A DNA stretch of 41,000 nt from JBLHKW01 sp047618565 (GCA_047618565.1 JBLHKW010000024.1:1-41000); one strand, 5' to 3'; positions 1 to 11,214 are shown, counted from the stretch's first letter. Notes: a model not told the origin generated them from the sequence alone. Program-made: numbers and translations.

Positions 1-1334
1 GCCCGCAGTCGGTGGCCCAGCTCTCGTTGCCCGCGCCCACGGCCCTGGGTCTTACGCCCACCCGTTCGAGTCGCAGCGACCGGATGCGACCCGCACGCCG
101 TTCCCTGGATGCGCGCTCGCAGATGCTCGCAGAGCCGCGGGAGAGACCCGTACTGCGGCCCCTGGCCGCGCTGGCGATGCCGGCCGACGTGGCGTTGCCG
201 GAACGGGATCGCAACTGGGACCACACGCCGTACCAGAGCCGGGTGGGCGAGGCCAAGGTGCGCGCGATCGAGGAGCACGGTGGTTCGACGGACACGGAGC
301 GCGCCGTCGAGGCGGGCCTCGAGTACCTCGCCAGCATTCGATCGCCTCAGGGCTTCTGGGGTAGCGCGGACGACAAGCACGAGAAGTACGGCCACGTGGC
401 GGTCGGCAAGACCGGGCTCTGCATGCTGGCCTTCCTCGGCGCCGGCCATACGCCCGGGTCGGAGACCGAGTACTCCAGACTTACCCGCGAAGCCGTGGAC
501 TTCCTGCTGACGGTGCAGGACGAGGATTCGGGCCACTTCGGCTACTCGAGCTCCTACAGCCACGCGGTCGCGACCTACGCCCTGGCAGAGTGCTTCGCCC
601 TGACCCACTCGGAGCGTTTGCGCAAGCCGCTCGAGGCGGCCGTGGCCCACATCTTGAGCCAGCAGGAGCGCAGCTCGGACCGTCGCTTCCACGGTGGCTG
701 GGGTTACTACTACCCGGACGACCGCGAGTTCGATCGCTGGCCGCGCGTGTCGGTCAGCGTGTGGCAGGTGATGGCACTCGAGTCCGCACGCATCGGCGGC
801 CTGTCCGTGCCCGACCGCGCCTTCGAGGACGCCCACAGCTTCCTGCTCAGCGCCTGGGACACGCGCCACGACGCCTTCCGTTACTCCCACGACCCGGCAC
901 GCCTGCGCTCGAACTGGCCCATCCTGCCGGGTTCGACACCGGCCGCCCTGTTCGCCCTGTCCCTGCTGGGCGACGACACCAGTTCACGCTCCTTCGGCGC
1001 CGCGCGCGCCTTCGTGCTCGAGCGCGCACCGCACCGCTACCAGCCCGCGTCCGACGACGACTTCGTCCTGCGCGCCCGCGGCAACCTCTACTTCTGGTAC
1101 TACGGCACCCTGGCCCTGTTCCGCGTCGGCGGCGCCCCCTGGAAGGAATGGAACCAGGCCATGAAGGGCACACTCCTGCCCGCCCAGGACGACGATGGCT
1201 CCTGGGTCCCGATCTCGACCTACGCGGACTACGCCGGCGACAGCGACCGTGACCGGAGTTACACCACCGCCATGTGCGTGCTGTCGCTCGAGGTGTACTA
1301 CCGCTACTTCACGCCGCTGCTGAAGATCGAGTAG
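1..1334 (+). CDS. Prenyltransferase/squalene-oxidase repeat protein, 5' partial
   Basis: The frame is open from the window edge to a TAG at 1332-1334, so the true start may lie upstream; about 440 residues are visible. Repeated Q/G/W-type motifs (SPQGFWGS, QDEDSGHFGY, HGGWGYYYP, QDDDGSWVP) and regularly spaced helices are typical of the alpha/alpha-barrel terpenoid cyclase and protein prenyltransferase fold. The acidic catalytic motif of squalene-hopene cyclase (DxDD) is not seen, so a real cyclase is unlikely. Proteins of this fold with no known substrate are common in planctomycetes and relatives. The first ~60 residues are rich in Arg, Ala and Pro and may be unstructured or include the signal region. 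The gene is convergent with the oppF gene downstream. The fold is well supported; the function is unknown. Confidence 0.8.
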   Translation, partial: PQSVAQLSLPAPTALGLTPTRSSRSDRMRPARRSLDARSQMLAEPRERPVLRPLAALAMPADVALPERDRNWDHTPYQSRVGEAKVRAIEEHGGSTDTERAVEAGLEYLASIRSPQGFWGSADDKHEKYGHVAVGKTGLCMLAFLGAGHTPGSETEYSRLTREAVDFLLTVQDEDSGHFGYSSSYSHAVATYALAECFALTHSERLRKPLEAAVAHILSQQERSSDRRFHGGWGYYYPDDREFDRWPRVSVSVWQVMALESARIGGLSVPDRAFEDAHSFLLSAWDTRHDAFRYSHDPARLRSNWPILPGSTPAALFALSLLGDDTSSRSFGAARAFVLERAPHRYQPASDDDFVLRARGNLYFWYYGTLALFRVGGAPWKEWNQAMKGTLLPAQDDDGSWVPISTYADYAGDSDRDRSYTTAMCVLSLEVYYRYFTPLLKIE

Positions 1335-1350
1335 GCGGACGTACCGGGCC

Positions 1351-1420
1351 GGACGTTCGGAGCCAGAGCAAGATCCGGCGGGCACCCACCCGTCGGATCT
1401 TTCTCTGGCTCCGAACGTCC
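1351..1420. terminator. Long inverted repeat between convergent genes
   Basis: The arms at 1351-1377 and 1394-1420 are complementary at 26 of 27 positions around a 16-nt loop. The repeat starts 17 nt after the stop of the cyclase-fold gene. No T-tract follows on either strand. It could end transcription from both sides or be a remnant of a palindromic repeat element. The structure is certain; its role as a terminator is inferred. Confidence 0.5.
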
Positions 1421-1437
1421 GCCCAGTTAAGAAGTAA

Positions 1438-1525
1438 GGGCGCGCGATGGGAATACCGCGCGCCCTCGAGGTTCGAAAACCTCGACCGGTGGGTTGCCTG
1501 CCAGAGCCCCACCGGCTCTTTTTAT
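1438..1525 (+). ncRNA. Candidate small structured RNA with intrinsic terminator
   Basis: Three hairpins lie end to end without spacers: 1438-1465 (9-bp stem), 1466-1485 (8-bp stem closed by CGAA) and 1486-1515 (8-bp stem). The tail CTCTTTTTATT follows. An alternative short stem, AGAGCC with GGCTCT (1503-1508 and 1514-1519), directly precedes the T-tract as in a rho-independent terminator. The minimal reading is simply a terminator for the upstream gene. The two extra perfect hairpins suggest a stable RNA or a structured 3' UTR. No match to a known RNA family is recognised. Confidence 0.35.
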
Positions 1526-1561
1526 TAGCCCGCTGCGCACGGGGGTAACCCACGAAATAAC

Positions 1562-3600
<2,039 letters not shown>

Positions 3601-3601
3601 G

Positions 3602-4720
3602 TCAGCGACCTCCGCGCAGCTTGGGATCGAGAGCGTCGCGCAGGCCGTCGCCCAGGACGTTCAGGGCCAGCAGGGTCGAGCCCATGGCGGCGGCGGGGAA
3701 GACCACGATCCACCAGAAGATGCGCAGCGGGTTGATGGCCGCGATGCCGTCCGCGGCCAGCAGGCCCCAGCTGACCTTGGGCGGTTCGATACCCAGGCCC
3801 AGATAGGAGAGGAAAGCCTCGAACAGCATGACGGCCGGGATCGTGAGCGTCAGGTAGATGATCACGATCGAGACCACGTTCGGGACGATGTGCGTGAACA
3901 GGATGCGCGTCGTGGAGGCGCCGAGTACGCGCGCGGCCTGGATGAACTCGGATTTCTTGAGGGACAGCACCTGACCGCGCACCACGCGCGCCATGGTGAG
4001 CCAGTAGACGGCGCCGATGATGATGAAGAAGACCTTTTCCCGGTCCAGCCCGTAGCGTTCCTCCAGCAGGGCGCGGTGGTCACCGATCAACGTGACGAGG
4101 AAGATGACCAGGAAGATGAAGGGGATCGAGTAGAGGATGTCGACCAGGCGCATCATCGCATTGTCGATGCGGCCGCCCATGAGACCCGCGAAGGCCCCGT
4201 AGAGCACGCCGATGAGCAGGCTGCAGGCCGTGGCCGCCAGGGCCACGAGGATCGAGGTGCGCGAGCCCCACGCGATGCGCGCGAGGATGTCGCGGCCGAG
4301 CTGATCCGTGCCCAGCCAGTGGCCCGTCTGCCAGCGGCCGAAGAGCGCCAGGCGCGCGCGCACGAGGCCGTGATCCAGGGCGTTCAATTCCCAGTACGAA
4401 CGCTCGATCTGTGAGCGCGTCGGGTGTTCCTCGGTCGGCACCCGCTCCAGGAACTGGCTGTCGCCGGTGTCCAGATGGGGGGCGATGAGGGCCTGGTCGA
4501 GATCGCTGCGCACGGGCGAGCGCAGCGGCCACACGGGGGTTAGCCACGAGCCCAGGGCGAACAGCATGAGGAACAGCAGCGCTGCGAACGCCGGGCGATC
4601 CGCCCGCAGGCGGCGCCACGCGTCGGTCCACAGGCTCTCGCCGCGCAACTCGCGCGCCTCGGCCAGCAGGCGATCGGTGTCCTGGGAGGCGAAGTCCCAG
4701 CGGCTGCGGACGCGCGCCAT
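3602..4720 (-). CDS. oppC: Oligopeptide ABC transporter permease OppC
   Basis: This inner-membrane permease is 372 aa. The start is the ATG at 4720 (MARVRSRWDF), 2 nt after the oppB stop; the frame stays open further upstream but is only the shadow of oppB. A cytoplasmic N-terminus precedes TM1 (about residues 52-70). The region before TM2 includes the family signature HWLGTDQLGRDILARI. The EAA loop that contacts the ATPases is near ARVVRGQVLSLKKSEF. Six membrane segments are apparent. It is longer than the usual ~300 residues because of an extra ~60 residues between TM1 and the core and a short charged insertion (DHRALLEERYGLDREK). It forms the channel with OppB. Confidence 0.9.
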   Translation of the reverse strand: MARVRSRWDFASQDTDRLLAEARELRGESLWTDAWRRLRADRPAFAALLFLMLFALGSWLTPVWPLRSPVRSDLDQALIAPHLDTGDSQFLERVPTEEHPTRSQIERSYWELNALDHGLVRARLALFGRWQTGHWLGTDQLGRDILARIAWGSRTSILVALAATACSLLIGVLYGAFAGLMGGRIDNAMMRLVDILYSIPFIFLVIFLVTLIGDHRALLEERYGLDREKVFFIIIGAVYWLTMARVVRGQVLSLKKSEFIQAARVLGASTTRILFTHIVPNVVSIVIIYLTLTIPAVMLFEAFLSYLGLGIEPPKVSWGLLAADGIAAINPLRIFWWIVVFPAAAMGSTLLALNVLGDGLRDALDPKLRGGR

Positions 4721-4722
4721 GC

Positions 4723-5712
4723 TCAGGCCTCCTCCAGATCGATGCGCGGGTCGAGCAGGGTGTAGGAGAGGTCGACCACCGTGTTGAGGGTGTAGACCAG
4801 GACCGTGTAGACGATCGTGACGCCCATCGCGAGCGTGTAGTCGCGGTTGAGGGCGCTGTTGATGAAGTGCGATCCGGTGCCCGGGATGTAGAAGATGCGC
4901 TCGATCACCAGGCTGCCCGTCAGGATGCCGGCGGTCGCGGGGCCGAGGTAGGAGATGACCGGTAACAGGCCGCCCTTGAGGGCGTGGCGCATGACGACCG
5001 TGCGCGGCGCCAGGCCCTTGGCGTGTGCGGTGCGAATGTGATCCTGGCTCAGGGCCTCGAGCATGCCCGTGCGCGTGAGGCGCGAGATGTAGGCCGCGAA
5101 CACGAGCCCCAGGCAGAAGGCAGGCAGCAGCATGTGGCGCAGGTCTCCCCAGCCGGCGACGGGAAAGATCGGAATCAGGAAGACGAACAGAATGATCAGG
5201 AAGCTCGCGATGACGAAGTTGGGCAGCGCGATGCCACCCGTGGCTGCCAGGCGCAGGGCCAGGTCGAGCTTGCTGCCGCGCCACAGGGCCGACGCGATCC
5301 CGGTCGAGATGCCGAGGGCCAGGGCCCACATCATGGCGAGCAGTCCGAGCAGGGCGGAGATGGGCAGGGACTCCGCCAGGATGTCGCCCACGCTGAAGTC
5401 GCGGTAGCGAAAGGACGGGCCGAAGTCGCCCGTGAGCACGCCCCCGAGCGGACGGCTTCCATCACCATCCGTCAGCCACGGCAGGCCCTGCTGGTCGAGG
5501 TTCAGGGGACCGACGTAGTGCAAGAACTGCTTCCACATGGGCCAATCCAGGTGGTAGCGCGCTTCGAGGTTGCGCTCGATGGCGGGATCGAGCTGGCGGT
5601 CACCGTCGAAGGGGCCGCCCTTGACCGCGTGCATCAGGAAGAACGACACGGCCATCACGATGCCGAGCGTGATCCCGAACCAGACCAGGCGACGCAGCAA
5701 GAAGCGTGTCAA
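4723..5712 (-). CDS. oppB: Oligopeptide ABC transporter permease OppB
   Basis: This 329-aa inner-membrane permease starts at a TTG (5712) that overlaps the oppA stop as TTGA; the first residues, TRFLLRRLVWFGITLGIVM, form the typical OppB TM1. The frame is open well upstream, but that stretch lies inside oppA in another frame. The DFGPSF segment before TM2 is a family hallmark. The EAA loop reads HIRTAHAKGLAPRTVV, and the last TM is followed by YTLLDPRID. Six membrane segments are apparent and length is normal. It works with OppC as the translocation pore. The TTG choice rests on overlap and the position of TM1. Confidence 0.9.
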   Translation of the reverse strand: MTRFLLRRLVWFGITLGIVMAVSFFLMHAVKGGPFDGDRQLDPAIERNLEARYHLDWPMWKQFLHYVGPLNLDQQGLPWLTDGDGSRPLGGVLTGDFGPSFRYRDFSVGDILAESLPISALLGLLAMMWALALGISTGIASALWRGSKLDLALRLAATGGIALPNFVIASFLIILFVFLIPIFPVAGWGDLRHMLLPAFCLGLVFAAYISRLTRTGMLEALSQDHIRTAHAKGLAPRTVVMRHALKGGLLPVISYLGPATAGILTGSLVIERIFYIPGTGSHFINSALNRDYTLAMGVTIVYTVLVYTLNTVVDLSYTLLDPRIDLEEA

Positions 5713-7475
5713 CGGGCGCTCCGTCTGCGCTGCTGCAGAGGCGAGTAGAGGCCCGACGCCGGGCCGTGCGGCGCCACCAGGGTCCAGTCGGCGGGCTGCG
5801 CGGCGCGCTTCCTTGCCAGCTCGGCGTCGTCCATCCAGTACAGGAACTTGGGGAAGTGTGCGTCGAGCGCGTTGTGGTGGAAGCCGCCCAGGCGGGGTGC
5901 CACCACGTTCTGGTGGACGTAGTAGAAGATCGGCAGGATCGGGCATTCGCGCATGAGGATGGCCTGCGCGTCCTGCAGCTGACCCACGCGCCGTTGCGCA
6001 TCGCGCTCGACCGAGGCCAGGGTGACCAGATGGTCGTACTCCGCGTCGTTCCAGCCCGTGCGGTTGTTCTCACCTGCGCTCAAGAAGACGTCGATGAAGG
6101 AGCTCGGGTCCGCATAGTCCGAGATCCACGACGAGCGCGAGACGTCGTAGCCCAGGCTGTTCTGGGTATCGAGAAAGACCTTCCACTCCTCGTTGCGCAG
6201 CTTGACCTTGATGCCCAGGGCGTCGCGCCAGGCGGCCGCGACGACCTGCGCGATCGCGCTGTGGGATTCGGAGTTGTTGTAGTGGATCTCGATCGGCGGG
6301 AAGCTCGCGTCTCCGTCTCCGTCGCCGAAGCCGGCTGCACGCAGGAGTTCACGGGCGCGGTCCAGGTCATTGGTCTGCGCGGGTGCGTCCCCAAAGCCCT
6401 TCAGGATGGTCGGAACCAGGGAATAGGCGGGGATCTGGCCCATGCCCATGACCTGCTCGCAGATCGTCTCGCGCGGCAAGCTCAGGTAGAGCGCGCGCCG
6501 GACGCGCACGTCATCGAAGGGCGGCCGGGTGGTGTTGAGTCGATAGAAGTAGGTCCCCAGGTAAGGCCGCGGGAGAAAGTCCTCACGCGGCAACATCTCG
6601 CGCGCCAGCGCCGGGTTGATGCGCTCGCTGAAGTCCAGGTCGCCGCTCAGGTACATGTTGAGCATGGTCGTCTCCTGCTCAACGGCGAGCACGTCGATCG
6701 AGCGCATCGCGACGTTGTCCGCATCCCAGTAGTTCTCGGACTTCACCAGGCGGATGCGGTCGTTGACGCGTCGCTCGACGATGCGAAAGGGGCCGTTGGT
6801 GACGATATTCTCGGGTCGCAGCCACTCGAGCTCCCAGCTGCCTGGCCAGCGCGCCTGAGCCGCCTCGATACTGCGCCGATTGACGGGGCAGAGTGCGTAG
6901 AATGTGACCAGATCCAGGAAGAATGGCGTCGGGGAGTTCAGCTCGATCACGAGCGTGTGGTCATCCGCAGCATGGATGCCGACCGAGGAAAACTCATTGC
7001 GCGCGCCTCCGTCGGCGCCCACCTCGCTGGTGTAGGCGCGCGCGCCCTTGACGTACCAGAGCAGGTAGGCGTAGTTGGCGGCGGTGAGCGGGTCGAGCAG
7101 GCGCCTGAAGGAGTAGACGAAGTCGTGGGCCGTGAGCGGGTCGCCGTTACTCCAGCTTGCGCCGCGCTGCATGTGGAAGGTGTAGGTGCAGCCGTCCGGA
7201 GAGAGATCCCACGACTCCGCGGAGCCGGGCAAGGGCGCGAGGGTGCTGGGGTGGAACACGATCAGGCCTTCGAAGATGGCGCGCGCGATGCGCCCTCCGG
7301 CCAGGCCCGTCAGGGTGGCCGGATCGAGGCTGCTGACCTCGTTCCCGTTGTTGAAGGTGAAATCCGCAGGTTCCTGGCGCGCCCCGCCGGCCAAGCCAAG
7401 GACACACAGGAAGGCGCAGGTCAGCAGTCCGAGGGGGAGGAGCTGCCGTGGCCTCAGGTTGCTCACGTCGATCAT
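5709..7475 (-). CDS. oppA: Oligopeptide-binding protein OppA (solute-binding family 5)
   Basis: This 588-aa extracytoplasmic binding protein delivers peptides to the OppBC channel. A basic N-terminus and a hydrophobic stretch (about residues 12-30) form a signal peptide. The mature protein has the family 5 features: LDPATLTGLAGGRIARAIFEGL near the N-terminus, then SPDGCTYTFHMQ, WSNGDPLTAHDFVYSFRRLLDP, TNGPFRI and a C-terminal PILPIFYYVHQNVV. These resemble OppA of enterobacteria more than DppA. It is first in its operon and divergent from a second importer operon whose binding protein starts 174 nt away. The leader has no clear Shine-Dalgarno site before the ATG at 7475. Binding specificity cannot be read from sequence. 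Confidence 0.9.
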   Translation of the reverse strand: MIDVSNLRPRQLLPLGLLTCAFLCVLGLAGGARQEPADFTFNNGNEVSSLDPATLTGLAGGRIARAIFEGLIVFHPSTLAPLPGSAESWDLSPDGCTYTFHMQRGASWSNGDPLTAHDFVYSFRRLLDPLTAANYAYLLWYVKGARAYTSEVGADGGARNEFSSVGIHAADDHTLVIELNSPTPFFLDLVTFYALCPVNRRSIEAAQARWPGSWELEWLRPENIVTNGPFRIVERRVNDRIRLVKSENYWDADNVAMRSIDVLAVEQETTMLNMYLSGDLDFSERINPALAREMLPREDFLPRPYLGTYFYRLNTTRPPFDDVRVRRALYLSLPRETICEQVMGMGQIPAYSLVPTILKGFGDAPAQTNDLDRARELLRAAGFGDGDGDASFPPIEIHYNNSESHSAIAQVVAAAWRDALGIKVKLRNEEWKVFLDTQNSLGYDVSRSSWISDYADPSSFIDVFLSAGENNRTGWNDAEYDHLVTLASVERDAQRRVGQLQDAQAILMRECPILPIFYYVHQNVVAPRLGGFHHNALDAHFPKFLYWMDDAELARKRAAQPADWTLVAPHGPASGLYSPLQQRRRSAR

Positions 7476-7540
7476 GCGATGGCATGCTAGGAAAGCTACC
7501 GGGATCGACGCAAGTGTCTGCTGGCAAACGGCTTGTATGC

Positions 7541-7570
7541 TTGACCTGAGCTGAGGAAAGCGGGTAGCCT
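7541..7570 (+). promoter_or_regulatory. Possible sigma70-type promoter for the plus-strand importer operon
   Basis: TTGACC at 7541-7546 and TAGCCT at 7565-7570 are separated by 18 nt in the divergent intergenic region between the two peptide importers. A 9-nt direct repeat, CCTGAGCTG, occurs at 7545-7553 and 7568-7576, 23 nt apart, overlapping both boxes. It could be an operator, but the match is modest. Confidence 0.3.
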
Positions 7571-7649
7571 GAGCTGGCCGTGGGCGCTATCTCAGGTGGC
7601 TTCTGGCCCCACTGGCACTCTGGTCGAACGAGAAGGGAACCCCAACGCG

Positions 7650-9692
7650 ATGTTGCTGCAGAGTCTGTGTCTGATCGTTAGCGCCATGCCGACGACCTCG
7701 CCCGTTCCGGTCCAGGACGGGTCGACGGCCTTTGCCGATGACATGCGCGAGCCCGGGCCGCGCCCGCTGGATACTTTCCACCCGGACAATCAGCCTGGTG
7801 CGGACGGAAGCATGCCGCCGGCGCCCGAGCCCGCCTATGGCGGCCGCGTGATCCTGCACCTGGAGTCGATGCCCGCGAACCTGAACCGCGCGCTCGAAAA
7901 TTCCAACGTCACGCGCAACATGCACCTGGCCATGCACGACTCGCTCGTGCGGCGTGACTGGGAGACGTGGGAGTACATGCCCCACGTCTGCAAGAGCTGG
8001 GATACGGAGGACATGCTCGTGCTCAAGCCGGGGGCCGCCGAGAAGTACGGTGCTGCGGTCCAGCGCGTGCGCGTGCGCGTGCCCGGAGAAACGGACGCCG
8101 AGGGCGTTCCCGTTCAGCGCGAGTCGGACGTCATCTACGGCATGGTCAGCGATGCGGACGGCGGCTTCCAGATCAAGCCTGTGTCGCACGGAAGTGCCCT
8201 GAGGGAGACCGTACAGGTCCCGGCTGCCGACGTGGCGCAGATCGAGCGCGGATCCGTATTCACCTTCAACCTGCGCGATGACGTCTACTGGCATCCGGCC
8301 CAGGGTGTCGAGAAGCACAAGCTGGATGCGCGTGATGTGTACTTCAGCTGGTCGATCTACCAGAACCCGGATGTCGACTGTGATCAGGTGCGCTATCAGT
8401 ACCTGAAGATCACCAAGGGTGAGGTCGTCGACGCGCAAACGGTGCGCTTTTTCTACGAGAGTCAGTACTTCGCGGCCGTGGCATCCGTTGGCGAGTCGCT
8501 GATGTTGCTGCCGTCACACTTCTACGATCTCTCGGATCCGGACAACGCGGATCACCGAGCTGACGCTTCGGCCAAGGAGAGCGCGACCTACATCAACGAC
8601 AACCCGGTCAATGCCAATATGGTCGGCCTGGGACCGTACCGGATAACCGAGCACAACCAGGAGTATATCGACGTCGAGCGATTCGCGGACTACTACGCTC
8701 CGCAGCGTGCGGGGTACTTCGACACGATTCGCTGGCGTCACATCGCGGATGACAACACGGCCTTCCAGGCCCTGCTCAACGGCGAGATCGACTTCTTCAG
8801 CCGCATCAAGTCAGCAGACTACTTCGGCGCGGCGACCAAGATCCCCGAGTTCACAGAGGGCCTCTACAAGGGGCACTTTTACTACCCGGTCTTCGGCTTC
8901 ACCGCCTGGAACACATACCGCCCGGCGCTCCAGGAGCGCGCGGTGCGGGTTGCCATCGCCCACGCGTTCGACTTCGAGGACCATCGCCGTACCACCTACA
9001 AGGGCGTTGCCAACCAGGTCACCGGCCCGTTCCCGTACATCTCGCCCGCCTACGACCACAGCATCGAGCCTTTCCCGTACGACCCCGACAAGGCCGTGGA
9101 GTTGCTCGAAGATGCTGGCTGGTACGACCGCAATGGCGACGGCGTGGCCGACAAGGATGGCGTCGAGCTGGAGCTCGAGTTCATGCTCCAGGCGGGCAAC
9201 GATGCATCCAAGAACTTTGCCTTGCGTCTGCAGGAGAGCCTGGCCGAGGTGGGGATCCGACTGAAGGTCGCGCAGGTCGAGTGGGCGACCATGAATCAGC
9301 GTCTTCAGGACCGCGATTATGACTGTTCGAGTCTGGCGTGGTCGTCCGCGCTCGAGGACGACCCGGAGCAGCTCTGGCATTCGAAGTGGGGCGGTAGCGA
9401 CAAGCGCGGTTCCAATTTTTCCGGTACGCGCGACCCGAAGCTGGATAAGTTGATCGAGCGCGGACAGCGCGAGCTGGACTTCGACAAGCGCCAGGCCATC
9501 TGGCATGAGATCCACGGGATCATCTACGACGCGCAGCCGTTCATGTTCATGTACAACCTGCCGCGCAAGTTTGCCCTGAGCAAGAAGGTACGCGGCGTGC
9601 AGTTCTTCGCGCTGCGACCGGGCTACAACCCGGTGAAGTGGTACTTCGCAAAGGGCACCCCCGGCACGCGCGCCACCCTCGCCAGAAACTGA
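7650..9692 (+). CDS. Second peptide-type ABC transporter substrate-binding protein (family 5)
   Basis: I place the start at the ATG at 7650, preceded by a purine-rich AGAAGGGA and followed by a short hydrophobic leader (MLLQSLCLIVSAMP); a GTG at 7596 is also in frame. The product is 680 aa, longer than most family 5 proteins. Family features include SVFTFNLRDDVYWHP, ARDVYFSWSIYQNP, GLGPYRI, FQALLNGEIDFF and a terminal IIYDAQPFMFMYNLP. The segment DRNGDGVADKDG resembles an EF-hand-type calcium loop, a common feature in this family near KAVELLEDAGW. An extended N-terminal region of ~130 residues holds extra sequence (KPGAAEKYGAAVQRVRV). It heads the plus-strand operon. It is only distantly similar to the OppA encoded next door, so a different ligand is likely. 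Confidence 0.9.
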   Translation: MLLQSLCLIVSAMPTTSPVPVQDGSTAFADDMREPGPRPLDTFHPDNQPGADGSMPPAPEPAYGGRVILHLESMPANLNRALENSNVTRNMHLAMHDSLVRRDWETWEYMPHVCKSWDTEDMLVLKPGAAEKYGAAVQRVRVRVPGETDAEGVPVQRESDVIYGMVSDADGGFQIKPVSHGSALRETVQVPAADVAQIERGSVFTFNLRDDVYWHPAQGVEKHKLDARDVYFSWSIYQNPDVDCDQVRYQYLKITKGEVVDAQTVRFFYESQYFAAVASVGESLMLLPSHFYDLSDPDNADHRADASAKESATYINDNPVNANMVGLGPYRITEHNQEYIDVERFADYYAPQRAGYFDTIRWRHIADDNTAFQALLNGEIDFFSRIKSADYFGAATKIPEFTEGLYKGHFYYPVFGFTAWNTYRPALQERAVRVAIAHAFDFEDHRRTTYKGVANQVTGPFPYISPAYDHSIEPFPYDPDKAVELLEDAGWYDRNGDGVADKDGVELELEFMLQAGNDASKNFALRLQESLAEVGIRLKVAQVEWATMNQRLQDRDYDCSSLAWSSALEDDPEQLWHSKWGGSDKRGSNFSGTRDPKLDKLIERGQRELDFDKRQAIWHEIHGIIYDAQPFMFMYNLPRKFALSKKVRGVQFFALRPGYNPVKWYFAKGTPGTRATLARN

Positions 9693-9726
9693 CCCCAGCG
9701 TCCCCAGATCACCATTCCAGCCGCCC

Positions 9727-11214
9727 GTGTTCGCCTTCATCGTCCGGCGCCTGCTGCTGATGATCCCCACGACGCTGGGGATCGCGCTGGTCGTGTTCGC
9801 GCTCTACCACGCGGCGCCCGGCGACCCCGCCACGGTCATGATCGGCATGGGCTCCAGTGAAATGGAGGGCCACGCCGACCGCGATGCGCGCATCGCGGCC
9901 TTTCGTATCCAGCATGGCCTCGATCGCTCGTTGCTGGTGCAGTTCCTGGCGTACATCGGACCCTTCAACCTGTTGCGAGACGGGTACCCATGGTTCTCGA
10001 GTCCATACGCGGAGCGGCGGCTGAGCACGGTGCAGCTGGACGACGGTACGCGCGTCGTCGAGGGCCTGCCCATGCCGATCGCAGCCTTCGGCGCGACCGA
10101 GGCCGAGCAGGCCACGCGCCTCGCGAGACTCACCCGGGCGCTTCGTCGCGGTGATGGTGACGCTCAGGCCCAGCGTGGATCGTTGCTGGCCGCGGGCACG
10201 GACTCGCTGCCGCCGTTGCTCTCCGAGCTGCATGGGTTGCTGGTCGACCCGGAGGGCTACGTGGCGGGTATTCAGGCGATCTCGGATGTCCTGTGCGAGT
10301 TGACCGGCCACGAGCTGGACCTCCCGCAGCAGCACCTGGCTGCCGAAGGGCCGGCGGCAACGGTGCGCGCCTGGTTCGGCTGGTACTACAGCGAGGGCGG
10401 CGGCCAGCGCGTACGCAACAGTGGCGAACGTCCGTGGGCGGGCCTGCTGGCACTGGATCTCGGGCGTGAGATGCAGCGCAAGACGCCCGTGTTTCCCGAG
10501 CTGCTACGGCGCTTGCGGGTCTCCGTTCCGCTGTCCCTGGTCGCGGTCGTGCTGTCCTACCTCGTGGCACTGCCGCTCGGCATCTTCTCGGTGCGCCGCA
10601 GGGGCACGCGCCTCGACGGTCTGGCCACGGTCTTCCTGTTCGTCCTCTATTCGATACCGACCTTCTGGGCCGGCCTGATGCTGATCCTCGCCTTCGGGGT
10701 CACGGGCCCGGATTGGTGGTGGTGGCCACGCTTGCCGGTGCTGGGGCTACACCACAAGGACGCCGCTCTCATGGGGACGGTGGACTACGTCATCGACACG
10801 GCGCTGCATGCGATCTTGCCTGTGGTGACCTTGACCTATGCTTCCTTCGCCTATCTGTCGCGGCAGGTGCGTGCGGGATTGCTCGATGTCATCGGGCAGG
10901 ACTACATCCGCACCGCACGCGCGAAGGGCGTCAGCGAGCACGTGGTCGTCTACAAGCACGCCCTGCGCAATGCGCTGATCCCCGTGATCACCCTGTTCGC
11001 CTCGGTATTGCCGCTGCTGATCGGTGGATCGATCATCGTCGAGACCGTCTTCGATGTGCAGGGCATGGGCAAGTACGCCTTCGAGGGACTGCTGCGGCGC
11101 GACTACTACATCATCATGGCGACCACCATCATGGTGGGCGTCATGACGCAGTTCGGCATCCTGATCTCTGATGTGGCGTACGCGATTGCGGACCCACGCA
11201 TCCAACATGACTGA
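9727..11214 (+). CDS. ABC transporter permease, OppB/DppB type, with large insertion
   Basis: The product is 495 aa from a GTG at 9727; related permeases are near 300-340 aa. TM1 (FIVRRLLLMIPTTLGIALVV) is immediately N-terminal. TM2 begins only near residue 261 (LRRLRVSVPLSLVAVV), so about 150 residues are inserted in the loop that faces the periplasm. That insert is hydrophilic and helical, rich in Glu, Arg and Leu. The C-terminal half is standard: the EAA loop is IRTARAKGVSEHVVVYKHALRNA (residues ~396-418), followed by the last TMs and AYAIADPRIQ. The extra domain could contact the enlarged binding protein or the partner permease, which is also expanded. Its stop overlaps the next gene by 8 nt. 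Confidence 0.9.
   Translation: MFAFIVRRLLLMIPTTLGIALVVFALYHAAPGDPATVMIGMGSSEMEGHADRDARIAAFRIQHGLDRSLLVQFLAYIGPFNLLRDGYPWFSSPYAERRLSTVQLDDGTRVVEGLPMPIAAFGATEAEQATRLARLTRALRRGDGDAQAQRGSLLAAGTDSLPPLLSELHGLLVDPEGYVAGIQAISDVLCELTGHELDLPQQHLAAEGPAATVRAWFGWYYSEGGGQRVRNSGERPWAGLLALDLGREMQRKTPVFPELLRRLRVSVPLSLVAVVLSYLVALPLGIFSVRRRGTRLDGLATVFLFVLYSIPTFWAGLMLILAFGVTGPDWWWWPRLPVLGLHHKDAALMGTVDYVIDTALHAILPVVTLTYASFAYLSRQVRAGLLDVIGQDYIRTARAKGVSEHVVVYKHALRNALIPVITLFASVLPLLIGGSIIVETVFDVQGMGKYAFEGLLRRDYYIIMATTIMVGVMTQFGILISDVAYAIADPRIQHD

Noticed and set aside
1466..1485. T-arm-like GGTTCGAA hairpin suggesting a tRNA
   Set aside because: The loop is not the 7-nt T-loop, and no acceptor, D or anticodon arms can be built around it.
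4721..5329. N-terminal extension of oppC
   Set aside because: The frame is open upstream to 5329, but the translation there is an out-of-frame reading of oppB. The ATG at 4720 gives a normal permease N-terminus.
5706..7490. Long plus-strand open frame opposite oppA
   Set aside because: It is a mirror of high-GC codon use in oppA; it has no ribosome site or recognisable domain, and it overlaps a clearly recognised gene throughout.
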